Below, piece after piece: positions 1 to 12,000 of a stretch of DNA of 64,000 bases (positions are counted from its first letter, which is position 1; each line of letters opens with the position of its first letter). The notes under the pieces were generated by a model. It did not search any database. It saw only the letters and a program-made list of their open reading frames with translations, and had not been told where the DNA came from. Source of the DNA: Castanea sativa (taxonomy: Eukaryota > Streptophyta > Magnoliopsida > Fagales > Fagaceae); the NCBI RefSeq assembly GCF_040712315.1, contig NC_134024.1:1054001-1118000 (forward strand). Direction: 5' to 3'. Position numbers and translations under genes: made by a program.

Positions 1-148
1 TGATACTGACTTTGGCATCGGAGACGTTGCGGCAGACACTATACTGGTGACCACCTTGAAGAAGCTTCCTTACCACTTCCCTAGTTACAAAAGAGAAGGT
101 TTGGTCCCATCTAGGCACACTTAGGCTGACGAAGTTGCACTTCATCAG

Positions 149-168
149 TTTGGCGCTGTCTGTGGGAA
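149..168 (+). other. Retrotransposon primer-binding site
   Basis: The sequence TTTGGCGCTGTCTGTGGGAA closely matches the primer-binding site usual in plant Tat-type gypsy elements (GGCGCCGTCTGTGGGAA, here with C to T). It marks the end of the 5' LTR and the start of the internal region. Only about 80 bp separate it from coding sequence typical of the protease end, so gag and most of protease have been deleted. Confidence 0.65.
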
Positions 169-229
169 GGGCCCCTCCGTCACTCCGACTATCGCCGATG
201 GAAGTCAGCCACGTCCACCTACTGCCTAA

Positions 230-1269
230 AAGTAAAGTTCCCAATTGAGAATGGTGTGGGCGAGGTGAAAGGAGATCAGGTACTAGCCAGGGAATGCTAC
301 CAGGCAGTATTGGTAGCGAAGGAGAACCATACATGGATGATTAAGGAGAAAGAAGAAGATAAAGTAGAAGCCTTGGAGACAGTGGAACTAGTTAAAGGAG
401 AAGTAACTAGGATGAAAAAAATAGGGATGACACTAAGTCCTGAGATGAGGGCGAGGCTCGTCCAATTCCTCAAAGAATACCTAGACGTCTTCGCGTGGAG
501 TCACGAGGACATGCCCGGCATACCCCCAGAAGTCATCCAGCATAAGCTAAACGTGGATCCCGGGAAGAAGGCCATCCAGCTAAAACGACGAGTCTTCGCC
601 TCAGAACAGAACCAGGCAATTACAGACAAGGTTAACAAACTGTTGTCGGCAGGCTTCATCCGGGAGGTATACTATCCTGATTGGCTCTCAAACGTCGTTC
701 TAGTATAAAAAGCAAATGAGAAATGGAGGATGTGCATGAACTTTACAAACCTAAACAAAGCTTACCCGAAAGACTGTTTCCCTCTACCGAGGATAGACCA
801 GCTAGTGGATTCCACAGCCGGGCACAAGTTACTGACGTTTATGGATGCTTTTTCAGGATATAATTGGATAAAAATGGCTGAAGAAGATCAAGAGAAAACT
901 GCTTTCATCACCAGTCAAGGGCTGTATTGCTATAAGGTAATGTCCTTTGGATTGAAGAATGCAGGAGCAACCTACCAGAGGTTAGTAAACAAAATTTTCA
1001 ACAAACAGATCGGCAAGAACATGGAGGTGTACGTAGATGACATGCTCGTCAAGAGCAAAGAAGAACTTGCCCATTTGGATGACCTGAAGGAAATGTTTGC
1101 CACCCTCAGAGAGTACCAGATGAGGTTGAATCCTAGCAAGTGTGCTTTCAGTGTAGGCTCGGGAAAATTCTTGGGATTTATGGTGTCCCAAAGGGGGATA
1201 GAAGCGAACCCGGAGAAAGTACAGGCCATACTCAACATGACATCACCCAAGACCGTCAAAGAAGTCTAA
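230..1269 (+). pseudogene. Tat-type pol: protease end and reverse transcriptase
   Basis: Two open stretches in one line of homology (256-708 and 730-1269), separated by a stop, encode the linker and reverse transcriptase of a gypsy element. Visible motifs are the pre-RT segment [13 protein letters not shown], the SFGLKNAGATYQR motif of RT and the catalytic YVDDMLVKS box. A TAA ends the frame at 1266-1268 just before the RNase H. Upstream, the phrase around 225-300 ([16 protein letters not shown]) is the junction usually found behind the protease. It is not expected to make an active protein. Confidence 0.85.
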
Positions 1270-2400
1270 AAGCTCACAGGGAGGATTGCAGCACTTAATA
1301 GGTTCGTCTCTAGAGCAACGGACAAATGCTTACCCTTCTTTAAGACATTAAAGAAAGCTTTTGCCTGGACTGATGAATGCAAGGCAGCATTTTAGGAACT
1401 CAAACGTTATCTGAGCAATCCACCCCTTTTGAGCCCGTCCAAGAAAGGGGAAAATTTGTATTTGTTTTTGCCCGTGTCAGCCACAGCCGTGAGTGCAGCC
1501 CTGATTCAAGAAGAAGGCAAGACACAGCTCCCAGTTTACTACGTTAGTCAAGCTTTCCAGGGTGCGGAGGCCAAATACCCAAGAATCGAGAAGATAGCAT
1601 TCGCGTTGATAGTAGCCTCGCGTAAACTACGACCATACTTTCAAGCGAACCCCATCTTAGTGATGACGGATCAACCCATCAAGAAGTCCATGAACAAGCC
1701 TGACGTGGCAGGAAGGATGGTCCAGTGGGTAGTCAAACTCAGTCAGTTTGACATTGAGTACCACCCCAGGACAACCATTAAGGCACAGGCCCTAGCAGAC
1801 TTCATCGCCTAGTTCACCATCCTAGATGAAGACGACCTTACTAACGAGACAGAACGATGGATAGTGCAGACTGATGGTTCGTCAGCCCGAAAGAGGGGGG
1901 GAGTAGGGGTTGTCATAAACGCCCCTGACGGAGAAATACTCAAATATGGAGTTCAATGGAGATTCCCGACCACCAATAACGAAACAGAGTAGGAAGGAAT
2001 ACTGACGGAATTGAGACTCAGGAAGGCACTCGGAGCTAAGAACCTACTAGTCCAGAGTGATTCAAAACTAGTGGTAGAGCAGATTAAAGAAGAGTTTGAA
2101 GCAAAAGAGGAGAGAATGCGGAAATATCTCAGGCTGACGAAGCGTCTGATTCAGGAATTTGACAAAGTGGAAATTGTGCAGATCCCTAGAAGCTAGAACA
2201 TTTTAGCAGACAAAGTCGCGAAGCTGACATCATTATCAAAAAAGGAAGCAGCGAGTAGGGGTTTAGTGATGGAAATCCAGAAACACCCCAATATCGAGGA
2301 AATCTCAACGTTGGCAATCCAGAGCACAAGAAGCTAGATGACACCAATCATATCCTTTCTCTAGGATGGGCACCTCCCTCAAGACATTGAGGAAGCTAGA
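1270..2400 (+). pseudogene. Tat-type pol: RNase H plus second RNase H domain
   Basis: The 1429-1812 stretch carries the gypsy RNase H (AALIQEEGKTQLPVYYVSQA, then MTDQP and FDIEYHPR). After a stop at 1810-1812, a second RNase H-like domain follows: QTDGSSARKRGGVGVV, TTNNETE, VQSDSKLVVEQI and an ADKVAKL end. The last part (about 2330-2440) resembles the linker towards integrase (TPIISFL..GHLPQDIEEARK), then homology stops. At least four in-frame stops are present. Dual RNase H is a known Tat-lineage feature. Confidence 0.8.
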
Positions 2401-2440
2401 AAGATCAGGAAGAGAGCCGCCAGGTCCAAGATCATGTAGG

Positions 2441-5200
2441 TTTGTACTTATCAAAAGATCATGTAGGTATGCAAATTTGGAAATTTTGATTGACAGAAAA
2501 TCTAAATAAAGGATAATGCCTAATTTTGGTATAAATTTCTGTGAACTTTTAAACTCAGAAATTTTGGAAAAAAAAAAATTGGGTAGTGGTAATGTAAGTT
2601 GAAGTTTCGCATGGGAATGTTACATCTAATCAAATCACAAAGAAAAGAGGAAATAAATGTGCTATTTTTATAAATCTATGACAGAAGACTATGGGATGAA
2701 TGGCATAGCATGAGCTTAGATATGAAGAGCTCAAAAGTAATAAAGGCAGCAGTGCAAGCAGAGGAGAGGTTATTCTACAATTCATTTTCCCATCTTTAAG
2801 CATGGAATCAATGGAACACCAAAGCTGATTTGAATTCCACATTACCCATCAAGACAAATTTCTCATCACAGCTTCTAATTCTACAGGGTCTTGCTTTACC
2901 ATTACAATTTTGCTTATTTCTTTCTCTATTGTCAATCATTATTTGACAAATGAAACCCAAATGATCAGATAACGAACCCATGAAGTGACAAAGGCTATAC
3001 TCCTGCACTTGGGCAACCGCTAGCAATTGAAGCTTTGATGCAATTGTATTGATTCAAACACTCTAGAAATAATCCCACACAATATGTAGGACAGCCAATC
3101 AGTGCACCAAGATGGAACAGCATGGCACCCAAATGACAAATAAGACAATGAGAAGTTTCTAATTCCAAATTGTCAAGGATGATAGCTGGATGCTCATAGA
3201 CTGAAAAAGAAGCACATAGAAAACAGGGAAAAACCAATAAAGCATAAGTTTCACACTGACTGCTGAGTACATCAATAATCTGATTTTGACCAGCAAGAAC
3301 ACAACAAATGATATTCAATAGATGGTAGTGTAGCCATCTATTGCTAATATTCCAAATCCAAAGAAAATAATCAATAGAGCTAACTTGTCATACAGACACA
3401 CACACACACATTAGGAAATCTAGACAAAATTTCGTCCTTAAAAATCAAGTTGTTTCAATGAAAACTGAAAATAATGATATTTTGTAAGCTTGTTATAAGA
3501 AAAGCAAGTCAGAACTCAAGAACCTAATTCAACTGTTTCAGGCCTAATTCAAGGACGAACTCAGCACAAAAAACAAATACCAATAAGGAAAATTTCCACA
3601 GCTTTCCAATCAACCAAACAATGGGTGGTGTGGTGTGAAGTCAAAATAAAACAAGAGAGGCCCAAATTTGCTGCAATTTAACTTCACTTAGAAACAAAGG
3701 CCCAAATTTTCTTCATTCCATTTGATTTTACAACACTGGAGTGCCATGCATCTACTGCATTCTCCTATGGAAAGTTGTAGTAAATACTATAAAAAGAGAG
3801 AAAACAGAGAGTTCCGAATATACCATCCAACACAATTGAACAAAATGACTACCAAACAATCAGCTAGCAACGTGACAGATTATCCTTTTCAACAAAGTCC
3901 AAATAAATACTTCTTCGTATCCAATACAAGGTAGCTAGCAGAAATTAAAAAACAAATTACCAAACTAAAAGAATTGCCAAAGAAATTTTCAAAAAGAAAT
4001 ACACAACTGCAATCAATCTCACGTAAGAGGAAGAAAAGATGGTGACTTACAAAAAATGAGAGAGAAAAAAGTTGATCGGCAGTGCAGATTCCATAAAAGC
4101 TAAATAACATGGGAAACATCTTCACAGACTACCAATTATAAAGAGATAAACAACAAGTTAAAAGAAACCTCCACAATGGTACATAAACCAAAGCATATCA
4201 ACAAAGACCTTTGGAAATTTACTTCAAAACATTCAAACTCTAACAACCAAAAACTATAAGAATCAAGGGGATTAATTTTCTTAACAAATATTTAACCGTA
4301 AAATACCTCAAAAAAATCTATGCACCTAGAAAAGTAGATATTTGAAACAAATTTCTAATCTAAATTTATAAAAATCAAACATATTTCGCAATTATATCAA
4401 AATTGATTAGGGCAATAAAAAGAATAATTAGCAATATACTTGAATCTCAGATTCTTCGCTGCTTTTAGAACCCTGGAGCATAAAAGAAAATCCACGAAAA
4501 ATAAGCCTAATACAACACCAAAACCAAGCTTGAATTGAAGCTATACGATACCAAAATCAAAATCATAACTCGTATCTTCTCTATTCCATGTTTTCTCACC
4601 AACCAAACAGAAAACTTTTCATACAACTATGACCGAACAATAAGCACAAACATGATTAAAAAACTAACTAAACAAAAAAAAAAATTAGGGCTAGGGTTTT
4701 GGAATCGAAGACTCATCGAGATAGAGAGTAGGATTCGACAAAAATTGAAATCAAGAAGCAAAGCAAATTTGAGTCGGATTTTAATTTCAAGAAGTGGAAA
4801 AGAAAAAAGGAGATGGATATACAGATTAAGATTGCTTCCTGCTGTGTGCCACGTAGTATTCATTCTCTCTCTCTCTCTCTCTCCTCTTCAAAATCGATTC
4901 AAATCACCAGCATACTGGTTGCTTCAATAAAATGGTTGTGTTCACATGACCACTTATAAAGACAACGGTGATGGAAATTGAGTAGATGCAGTGCCAATAT
5001 GTGAGTTGGTCTCAATGATTATGGAGGCAGCAGGAGCACTGTTAGTGGATGATATAAATAAGTACTTTGAACAAAATAAAAGGGGTGGTATCAAACCAGT
5101 CATAAAGCATGGAGACAACTTATGTTAGAAATATGTCCGACACAGACAACTTGAAATACCAACAAATATGCAGCATATGCCCATGCTATGTTTGATAGAT
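2441..5200. other. Gene-free stretch with TNL-flank-like fragments
   Basis: No convincing gene is visible; the short open frames here show no family motifs. Two pieces match TNL flanks elsewhere in the window. About 4030-4095 resembles 8110-8180, just beyond the 3' end of TNL1. About 4765-4820 resembles 57915-57970, the upstream region of TNL2, in the same relative orientation. A (CA)n tract lies near 3398-3410 and a (CT)n tract near 4863-4882. Confidence 0.5.
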
Positions 5201-5203
5201 TGT

Positions 5204-5510
5204 TTTTTTTTTCTTTTTATATTAATCAGTAAACATATTATTTCAAAACAAACAGTGTTACACAACGACCCAAGGTACTACGAGAGCAGCAAGCACAGAC
5301 AGCCTAAAATGGCCTTTTACACACAATATTCTGTTAAGGACTGAGTCAACTGCTCTACTTTTGCTCTCCACTCTGACTTTGATATATCCCTCTTGATATC
5401 CTTAACATTCTGCTCCTCAGTTTTTATCGTCCTTTAGTGGATGATAGCATTCCTTAGCTGCCATAGATAATACACGGCAATCCACCTTGCCACAAGAGGT
5501 GGTGAATGTG
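5204..5510 (-). mobile_element. L1-type LINE 3' remnant
   Basis: On the minus strand a run resembling the very end of plant LINE ORF2 can be read in pieces: ARWIAVYYLWQLRNAIIH, then KTEEQNVKDIKRDI. These are the C-terminal part of the reverse-transcriptase zinc-binding region. A T-rich tract at about 5204-5219 would be the poly(A) tail on the minus strand. The copy is 5' truncated and has stops and frameshifts. Confidence 0.6.
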
Positions 5511-8110
5511 ATCAAGGGAAATTTTCATTCATGCAAAAAGCATCATTTATGATACTTGAAGGTATTTTCTAGCAACAAAAACTTGAGTTCTACCCTTGGC
5601 AGTTGATACCATTTCTTCCTGTTGAAAACAATTAGTAAATGTTTTGTAAGCCAAGCGAATAATAGACAGCTTTTTCTCATGAACTTATAGTAAAATACAA
5701 TTTCAATAAGATCATCCCACGAAGCTACAAAATTATCTAGGGAGAAAAATGCCAAGGCCAAAGCCAACTTCGTACCCCATGGAGTAAATAAGTATTAGTG
5801 CATTAACATTATCATCATACTAGCCAAACTGCTATAGCTGTACAATTCAAGCCTTTTATTCCATGGTTCTTACTCAGTTTGGGAAATCTATGAGAATTCT
5901 CCACTTAGACAATGGAGGGTGCTCGTAGATCAGGCTTTGTGGAAGTATTTCATAGACATTTAATTCTTCATTAATCAGACCTCATGTGAAAATAACTCTA
6001 CAAGACTGAGTTTAAGAATGGAAAATAGACATCTATACCCTGAGGTTTGAATTGTCATAGGAGGTCTCTCAAAGAGAACGTGTAGGTGAAAATTGGAGTT
6101 TTCCTGATACTCCCATGGGAAAAATAGCAATCTATGCTCTGAGCTTTGAATAGTCACAGGAGGTCTAACAAAGAGAATGTGTAGATGTCAATAAAGGCTA
6201 TCAAGTTAGAATTGGAGTTTTTCTTGAAACTCCCACAGAATGTCGAGCAATAAAAAACTTACAAATTCTGTTGCGATAGGCCATTTTCCCATGAGATAAA
6301 GAAACATTTCAATGTATATGATCAACACTTGATACAGGATTTCAGCATAGAAACATACTGAGCTTATACTCTTGGGCTCAATAGATTCACATTTTAAGCA
6401 GGCCAGTGTAGACATAATTTGTCCAATCTATTGTAAAGGGCAAGTGAGTTTTCTAGCCAAGAGCAGTGCACTCACTGCTAAGATGCTCCATGGGGATTAT
6501 ATGCCTTCATAGGTCGTGGTACTATTTTGGTATTTTGTACTGCTTTTTTCCTTCTAAATTGTGTTTATTATTGTATCAATAATGGAGGAACACTCATGGC
6601 TAGCTTTTTCTTTAGCATTATATGTTTCATACTGTCTTTTGAATAAACTCACTGTCATTGACATAGTATATAATAATATTAAAAAACAATAAGAGAAAGT
6701 TATCGGGTAAGAGGCAACTTAATTGATCTTTGTAACAAATTGGTCATTATAGATACCGATGAGTCGGCTTCAAGAGAATGAATGGTGAATTTTATAAGTT
6801 AACATGGGGTATTCTGGTTGTTCCACCAAAATTACTACATTTGAAAGACACTCAAGAGCTCCTCAATAATATAACATCAACATACTAAAAGTGAAGACAT
6901 TAGGCAACACTTCATCCTTGTAGATATAAGTCTTAACACTAGGTCACAAGGACCAAGCAACATAATTTACAATTATTTGAAGTTCAACCAAATACTCACA
7001 AGGACCAAGCATATAATTGTTGTCTCTTTTTTTTTCCCCTGTAGAGAAGTATATCACAAGACAATGGAAACATAAAAATGAAAAACCAAAGATTTGAAAC
7101 AAAATACAGAAGGTACCAACAAGTGGATAATACATGTAAAGTAAGAATTCTTTTAAGCTAGGAACAGAACTTGCCTTTGGGGTAGTAACTCAAACCACAA
7201 GTGTCATTCCATTAAGGGTATGTTGAGCCACAAGCATTTTTTGAGTCGGACAGAATATATATCAGATAATTTAATTGGAAAGAATGTCCACTTGCTCAAC
7301 CTACCTTGATTAAATATAATTGTCTAACAGCTTAATACCTAAGAATTTTCTGAAGCTTAATCTAACATAGCCAAATCCACAAGAAGGTCGCCAACTAGTC
7401 ACTAAGCTACAAAAACCCACCATCCATATACAGTTTACTGTGGAAACACAACGAATGTATACAATCTAAGGCCTGATAGGATTAACATTTAACTCTAAAG
7501 TGATCTCAATGATTGCTCATCAAACCAATGCATGTAAATATCAGTCTCCTGATGAGTGAGGGAGGTAGAAACTTTAGGTAATCATGACCAATAGACAACT
7601 GGGAACTATATTTGTATGGAAGAATTTTACCAATACAATGTAATTTTAAGTTGTTGCAGGCTAGCAGGGTGAAATATTATAGAAAGTTACGGAACCTAAC
7701 AAAAACTAAGAAAATTCATAATCCAGCTAGGCTCAGAAATAATGAACAAGAGAATGCCACATGCATGGCAAACCAAAAGGTATATCACATGGCATTCTAA
7801 TTGAGTATGTTCAGTACTCATTGGGTCATCATCATATTTATTAATTCTTAGTACTTGTTAAAAAGACCTAGATAAATTTGGGTCCTAAGCAACTTCTAAT
7901 GATGAAAACTATTATACCGAATATTTAGAGGCTACCATCCCACACATATAGCTGACAACAAAATCCTTTTGCAAGTCCATCAAGCTAAGGGGCAAGTTTT
8001 GTTGCTGGATTAACAATCAAACAACCTTAGGCCCTATTTAAGAAAAGAAATGCCAAGGAACTAAAAGAAAAAAGCAATATATAGCCACAAAAAAGTTCCA
8101 TAAGAGAAGA
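5511..8110. other. Gene-free stretch with local duplications
   Basis: No gene was recognised. About 6025-6105 and 6125-6235 are a diverged tandem duplication of roughly 100 bp. About 6740-7260 matches 18290-19075 in inverted orientation, while about 7445-7560 matches 17895-18030 in direct orientation. These look like copied flanks of the resistance-gene cluster. Confidence 0.5.
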
Positions 8111-8190
8111 GAGAAGGAAGATGGTGACTTACAAAAAGATAGAAAGAAAAATATTGTATCAGCCTTGCAGATTGATCAAATCTATCAATT

Positions 8191-8968
8191 TTATTGGGAT
8201 TTCTCTTCCTCACAATTAGAGTCACCTTCTTGTGTGCTTGAGTTCCCAATCCAATTTGCCAAATGTGGAATGAATCTTTCAATTAGATTAGGGAGCTGTA
8301 TCCTCTTTGGGTGTGGTATGTCTACTTCACTATTGGTAGCTTCTCCACTAGGTCCAGCCTCATCCCCATCAAAGTCATCGCGACTACGCTTAATTTTTGT
8401 ATCTTCTGCTGAATAATCAAGATCATCCTCATAAGGACTGATGCTGCACCTGCTGCTCCCAGCCATAGTTTGTTTGAGATCTTCAATATCTTGCTTGTAT
8501 ACCAAACGGGCCCCACATTTCGTCACCTCCAAGCCTGGACCTTCAGTTTCAATTTGAACATCAATCTGACTAATTCCATTAGCATCAATTTGACTCAATT
8601 CGTTGCTTGATTTCCCTTGAAAATTCTCAAAGGGAAAATATTTCAACCAAAGGTGAGATGAACCAATCTTACCAGATTGTTCATGAAAAATAATGCCATG
8701 GCTATCAGAAATTTCAGATCCTATAACATTATAGGAAAAATGAAGATAATGTGTAAATCCCCAAGGGGTTGTGGGAAGTGGACGATGCTTGCGGAATCTA
8801 AAAACAGCACACACAACGATTCCCATAAAATCTAAAGGCCCTTGTAGATTAAGTGAAGTCCCCACACTTTGATGCCTAAACCATTTCGGAATTTCACTTC
8901 CAGGAATAAGAAAATATTCATAACCCAAATACGCTCCCTGAAACATACAAATCAAGATGTTTAGAACA

Positions 8969-9014
<46 letters not shown>

Positions 9015-12000
9015 CCTGAATGTAACGTCTTAGCATTGTTAAGAACATATCATTGTAACCTTGATTGTTGATCAATTTCACGCAGTTACGTAAAGAGAGA
9101 CAAGGACGAAAATCATCTTCTGGTCTTATGGGTAATGTTTCCAATGACATACAACCATCAGCATTAACATACTTAATATTCAATGGAAGCTCGGGCAACA
9201 ATCGAAGATCCATGCAACCACACAAATAAAGAGTTTTCAGATGAGATAGTTGAATGATATTTTTAGGAAGACTAGCGAAATTATTTCCCTTTAGCTGTAA
9301 AAAAGTTAAAGAGGACAAACAGCCAATAACATCAGGGACTGCCCGAAGATTGCAATAGCTTAGATTAAGATCTCTCAAAGAGGATAAGCTTGATAAAGTA
9401 TGCATTAACATGCCCATGGCATCTGGACTCCTTTGAAATAAAGGAAAATTGAGGAGCTTATTGGATGGTTTAGATAATAGAAAATCACATCCACTAAAAG
9501 ATAGATTTTTGAGATTTTTTAAGAGAATGATGGATGAAGGTAGACCTCGTATACCAGTTCCACTCACATTTAACACCTCTAGGCCCTCAACATTTCCCAA
9601 GTTCTCTGGCAATTTGTCAAGTCTTGAACAGCCAGATAAATTGAGAGTTTTTAGAGACATCAAACTACACATTGCATTAGGAAGACTTGAAAGGTTTTTG
9701 CACTCTCTTAGATCCAATTTTGTAAGGTTGGTTAAATGTTCCAATAATAATGGTAGATCTTTTATAATAGTCTCACTTAAACAAAGTTCTGACAAACGTG
9801 ACATATTTCCCGTAATCTCCGGAAATTTCTTCAGCCTTGAACAACCACCAAGATCAATAATTTCAAGAGCTTCCAAGTTGATCTTGTGAGGAAGGCTTTT
9901 GAGACCCTTGCAACCATTCAAATCCAAGCGAATAAGTTGTTTGAGATCTCCAAGAGATGCACGAATCATATATAGCCTTGTACAACGTCGAAGAATTAGT
10001 TGCTTAAGATTTGGGACTCCACTAAGGTCCGGGATCTCAATCAAATTTTGAGAGTCACTCAAGTCAATGAGTTTTAACTCGTTTAAAATCTGTTATAAAC
10101 CAATAAATAATTAAACAAACTAAAGCCCTAATGAATATGAAAGAAATACACATTTGCATAAGTAAAAATCTTACCATGATTCCTTTCCATAGTTTTTTGA
10201 TGCCGCTGCAATGCATTCTCAATTCAACAAGTTTGTTTGGCTGGAAACTGGTCGGCATAGATTTTAAGGGATATCCATGCCAATCTATAGCACATAACTC
10301 ATTAGAAAGATAATTGAGGCCTTGTGGAAGTTGGATATGACCTCTATTAAGGCCTTGTGGAGGTTTCTCATTATTAATTTTAAGCAATCTCAAATTTTTC
10401 ATCTTTGAGAAGGCTTTAGCACTCAAGTGTTCCTTTGCTTCAATAGGCATGTTTAGCATTATGCCTTCAACAACCTCTGTTCCCTAATGAAAAGAAAAAT
10501 GAAATTAGAGTAACAACCTCTGTTCCCTAATGAAAAGAACAATGAAATTAGAGTAATTGGCAAATCTTTAGAAGAAATCATAAGAATATATAAACTTCTA
10601 TAAGTTTAGGTCTAGAATAAACAACTTACAGTATCATTTTTCAATATATGAAGAACATCCTCACAAAGCCATAACCTACTTTGACGACCCGGCTCTCCAG
10701 GGGATTCACGACGAACAATTTCTTGACCCATTTCTTGTAGCAAATCATGCATCAACAAAGTTCCCTCTCTATTAATGGTTATGAGCGATTTGTCCATAAG
10801 AACATCAATATTGTAGTCTGGATAGTATCCAAAACTTTTTAGTATATCTCTTATGCAACTTTTGTTCTCTCCTTTGAAAAAACATGCAATATCCAAAAAC
10901 AAATCTTTTTGGGTATCCATCAAACAATCAAAACTTATTTGAAGTATATTTACAATGTTACTATCAGGTTCTTGTTTTAGTTTATATAAGGTACTTTTCC
11001 ATTCAACTATTCTTTTTTCAAACAATAAAGAACCTAAAACTTCAAGAGCCAAAGGAAGGCCATTGGCATAATTCACCAAGTCTTTAGACAAATCCACATA
11101 ATTTTCTTCAGGATAGGGTTTCTTGAAAGCTCTCCAACTAAAAAGCTGCAAAGCATCGTTGTTATTCAATCCCTTGACTGTATATATATCATCCATACCA
11201 CGTCTTCTCAACAAGTGGCTATCTCTACTTGTTACAATTATTCTACTCCCTGAACCAAACCAATCATGGTTCCCAACTAATGCTTCTAGTTGTTCTTCTC
11301 CATCCACATCATCAAGAACAATAAGAACCTTTTTATTACGTAGTCTATTCCCTATAACATTGATCCCCTCAAAAACATTCGATATATTTTTTCTACTTCC
11401 CTTAAGGATGTTAGAAAGAAGTTGTTCTTGTAAAGAAACTAGATGTTGATTTATAGTTTTATCTCTTACATCAGCTATAAAGCTGCTAGCTTCAAAGCCG
11501 CCTGAAATTCTTTCATAAATTTCTAGTGCAAGAGTTGTCTTACCCATTCCACCCATCCCGCAAATCCCAACAAAGCGAACACCACCCGACTCTTCAACTA
11601 AATATAAATCCAACATTTCCATCACACGGGATTCTATTCCAACAAGTTCCTTGGAAATGGTACTTTGAAATATAAGATTCAATTCACTAGATATCCTTTC
11701 AAGGATCGCTTGGATAATTTTTGATTCATGCCTACAAAGAAGGTAGCAAAACAAGAACTTTGATGACTGTATAATACATAGCATAAATACAAGAGACTGA
11801 ACATTCAAAATACAAACTTAGATTCATTTAACAAAAGGGGAATCCAAAAAGTGCATAATATAGCATCGTAATTGAGGTTTGATTTGTTTGTCACATTGGA
11901 CAGTCTGTGAGAACCATGTGCAGAAAAATAGAGGAAAAGCCACCCAATAAAGAACCAATTCATCTTCTGGATCTAAAGTGGAACAGACTTCTAGGCTGCA

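Larger units (their letters stand above)
1..2440 (+). mobile_element. Ty3/gypsy Tat-lineage LTR retrotransposon remnant
   Basis: This is a degenerate plant gypsy element running off the left edge. The order seen is: end of a 5' LTR (about 1-148), primer-binding site (149-168), a few codons resembling a gag start, then directly the end of protease/linker and reverse transcriptase, an RNase H, and a second RNase H-like domain. The extra RNase H after the first is the mark of the Tat (Ogre/Retand-like) lineage. Integrase and the 3' LTR are missing. Several in-frame stops (for example after 708, 1266-1268, 1810-1812) show it is dead. The right limit near 2440 is where recognisable pol coding ends. 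Confidence 0.85.
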
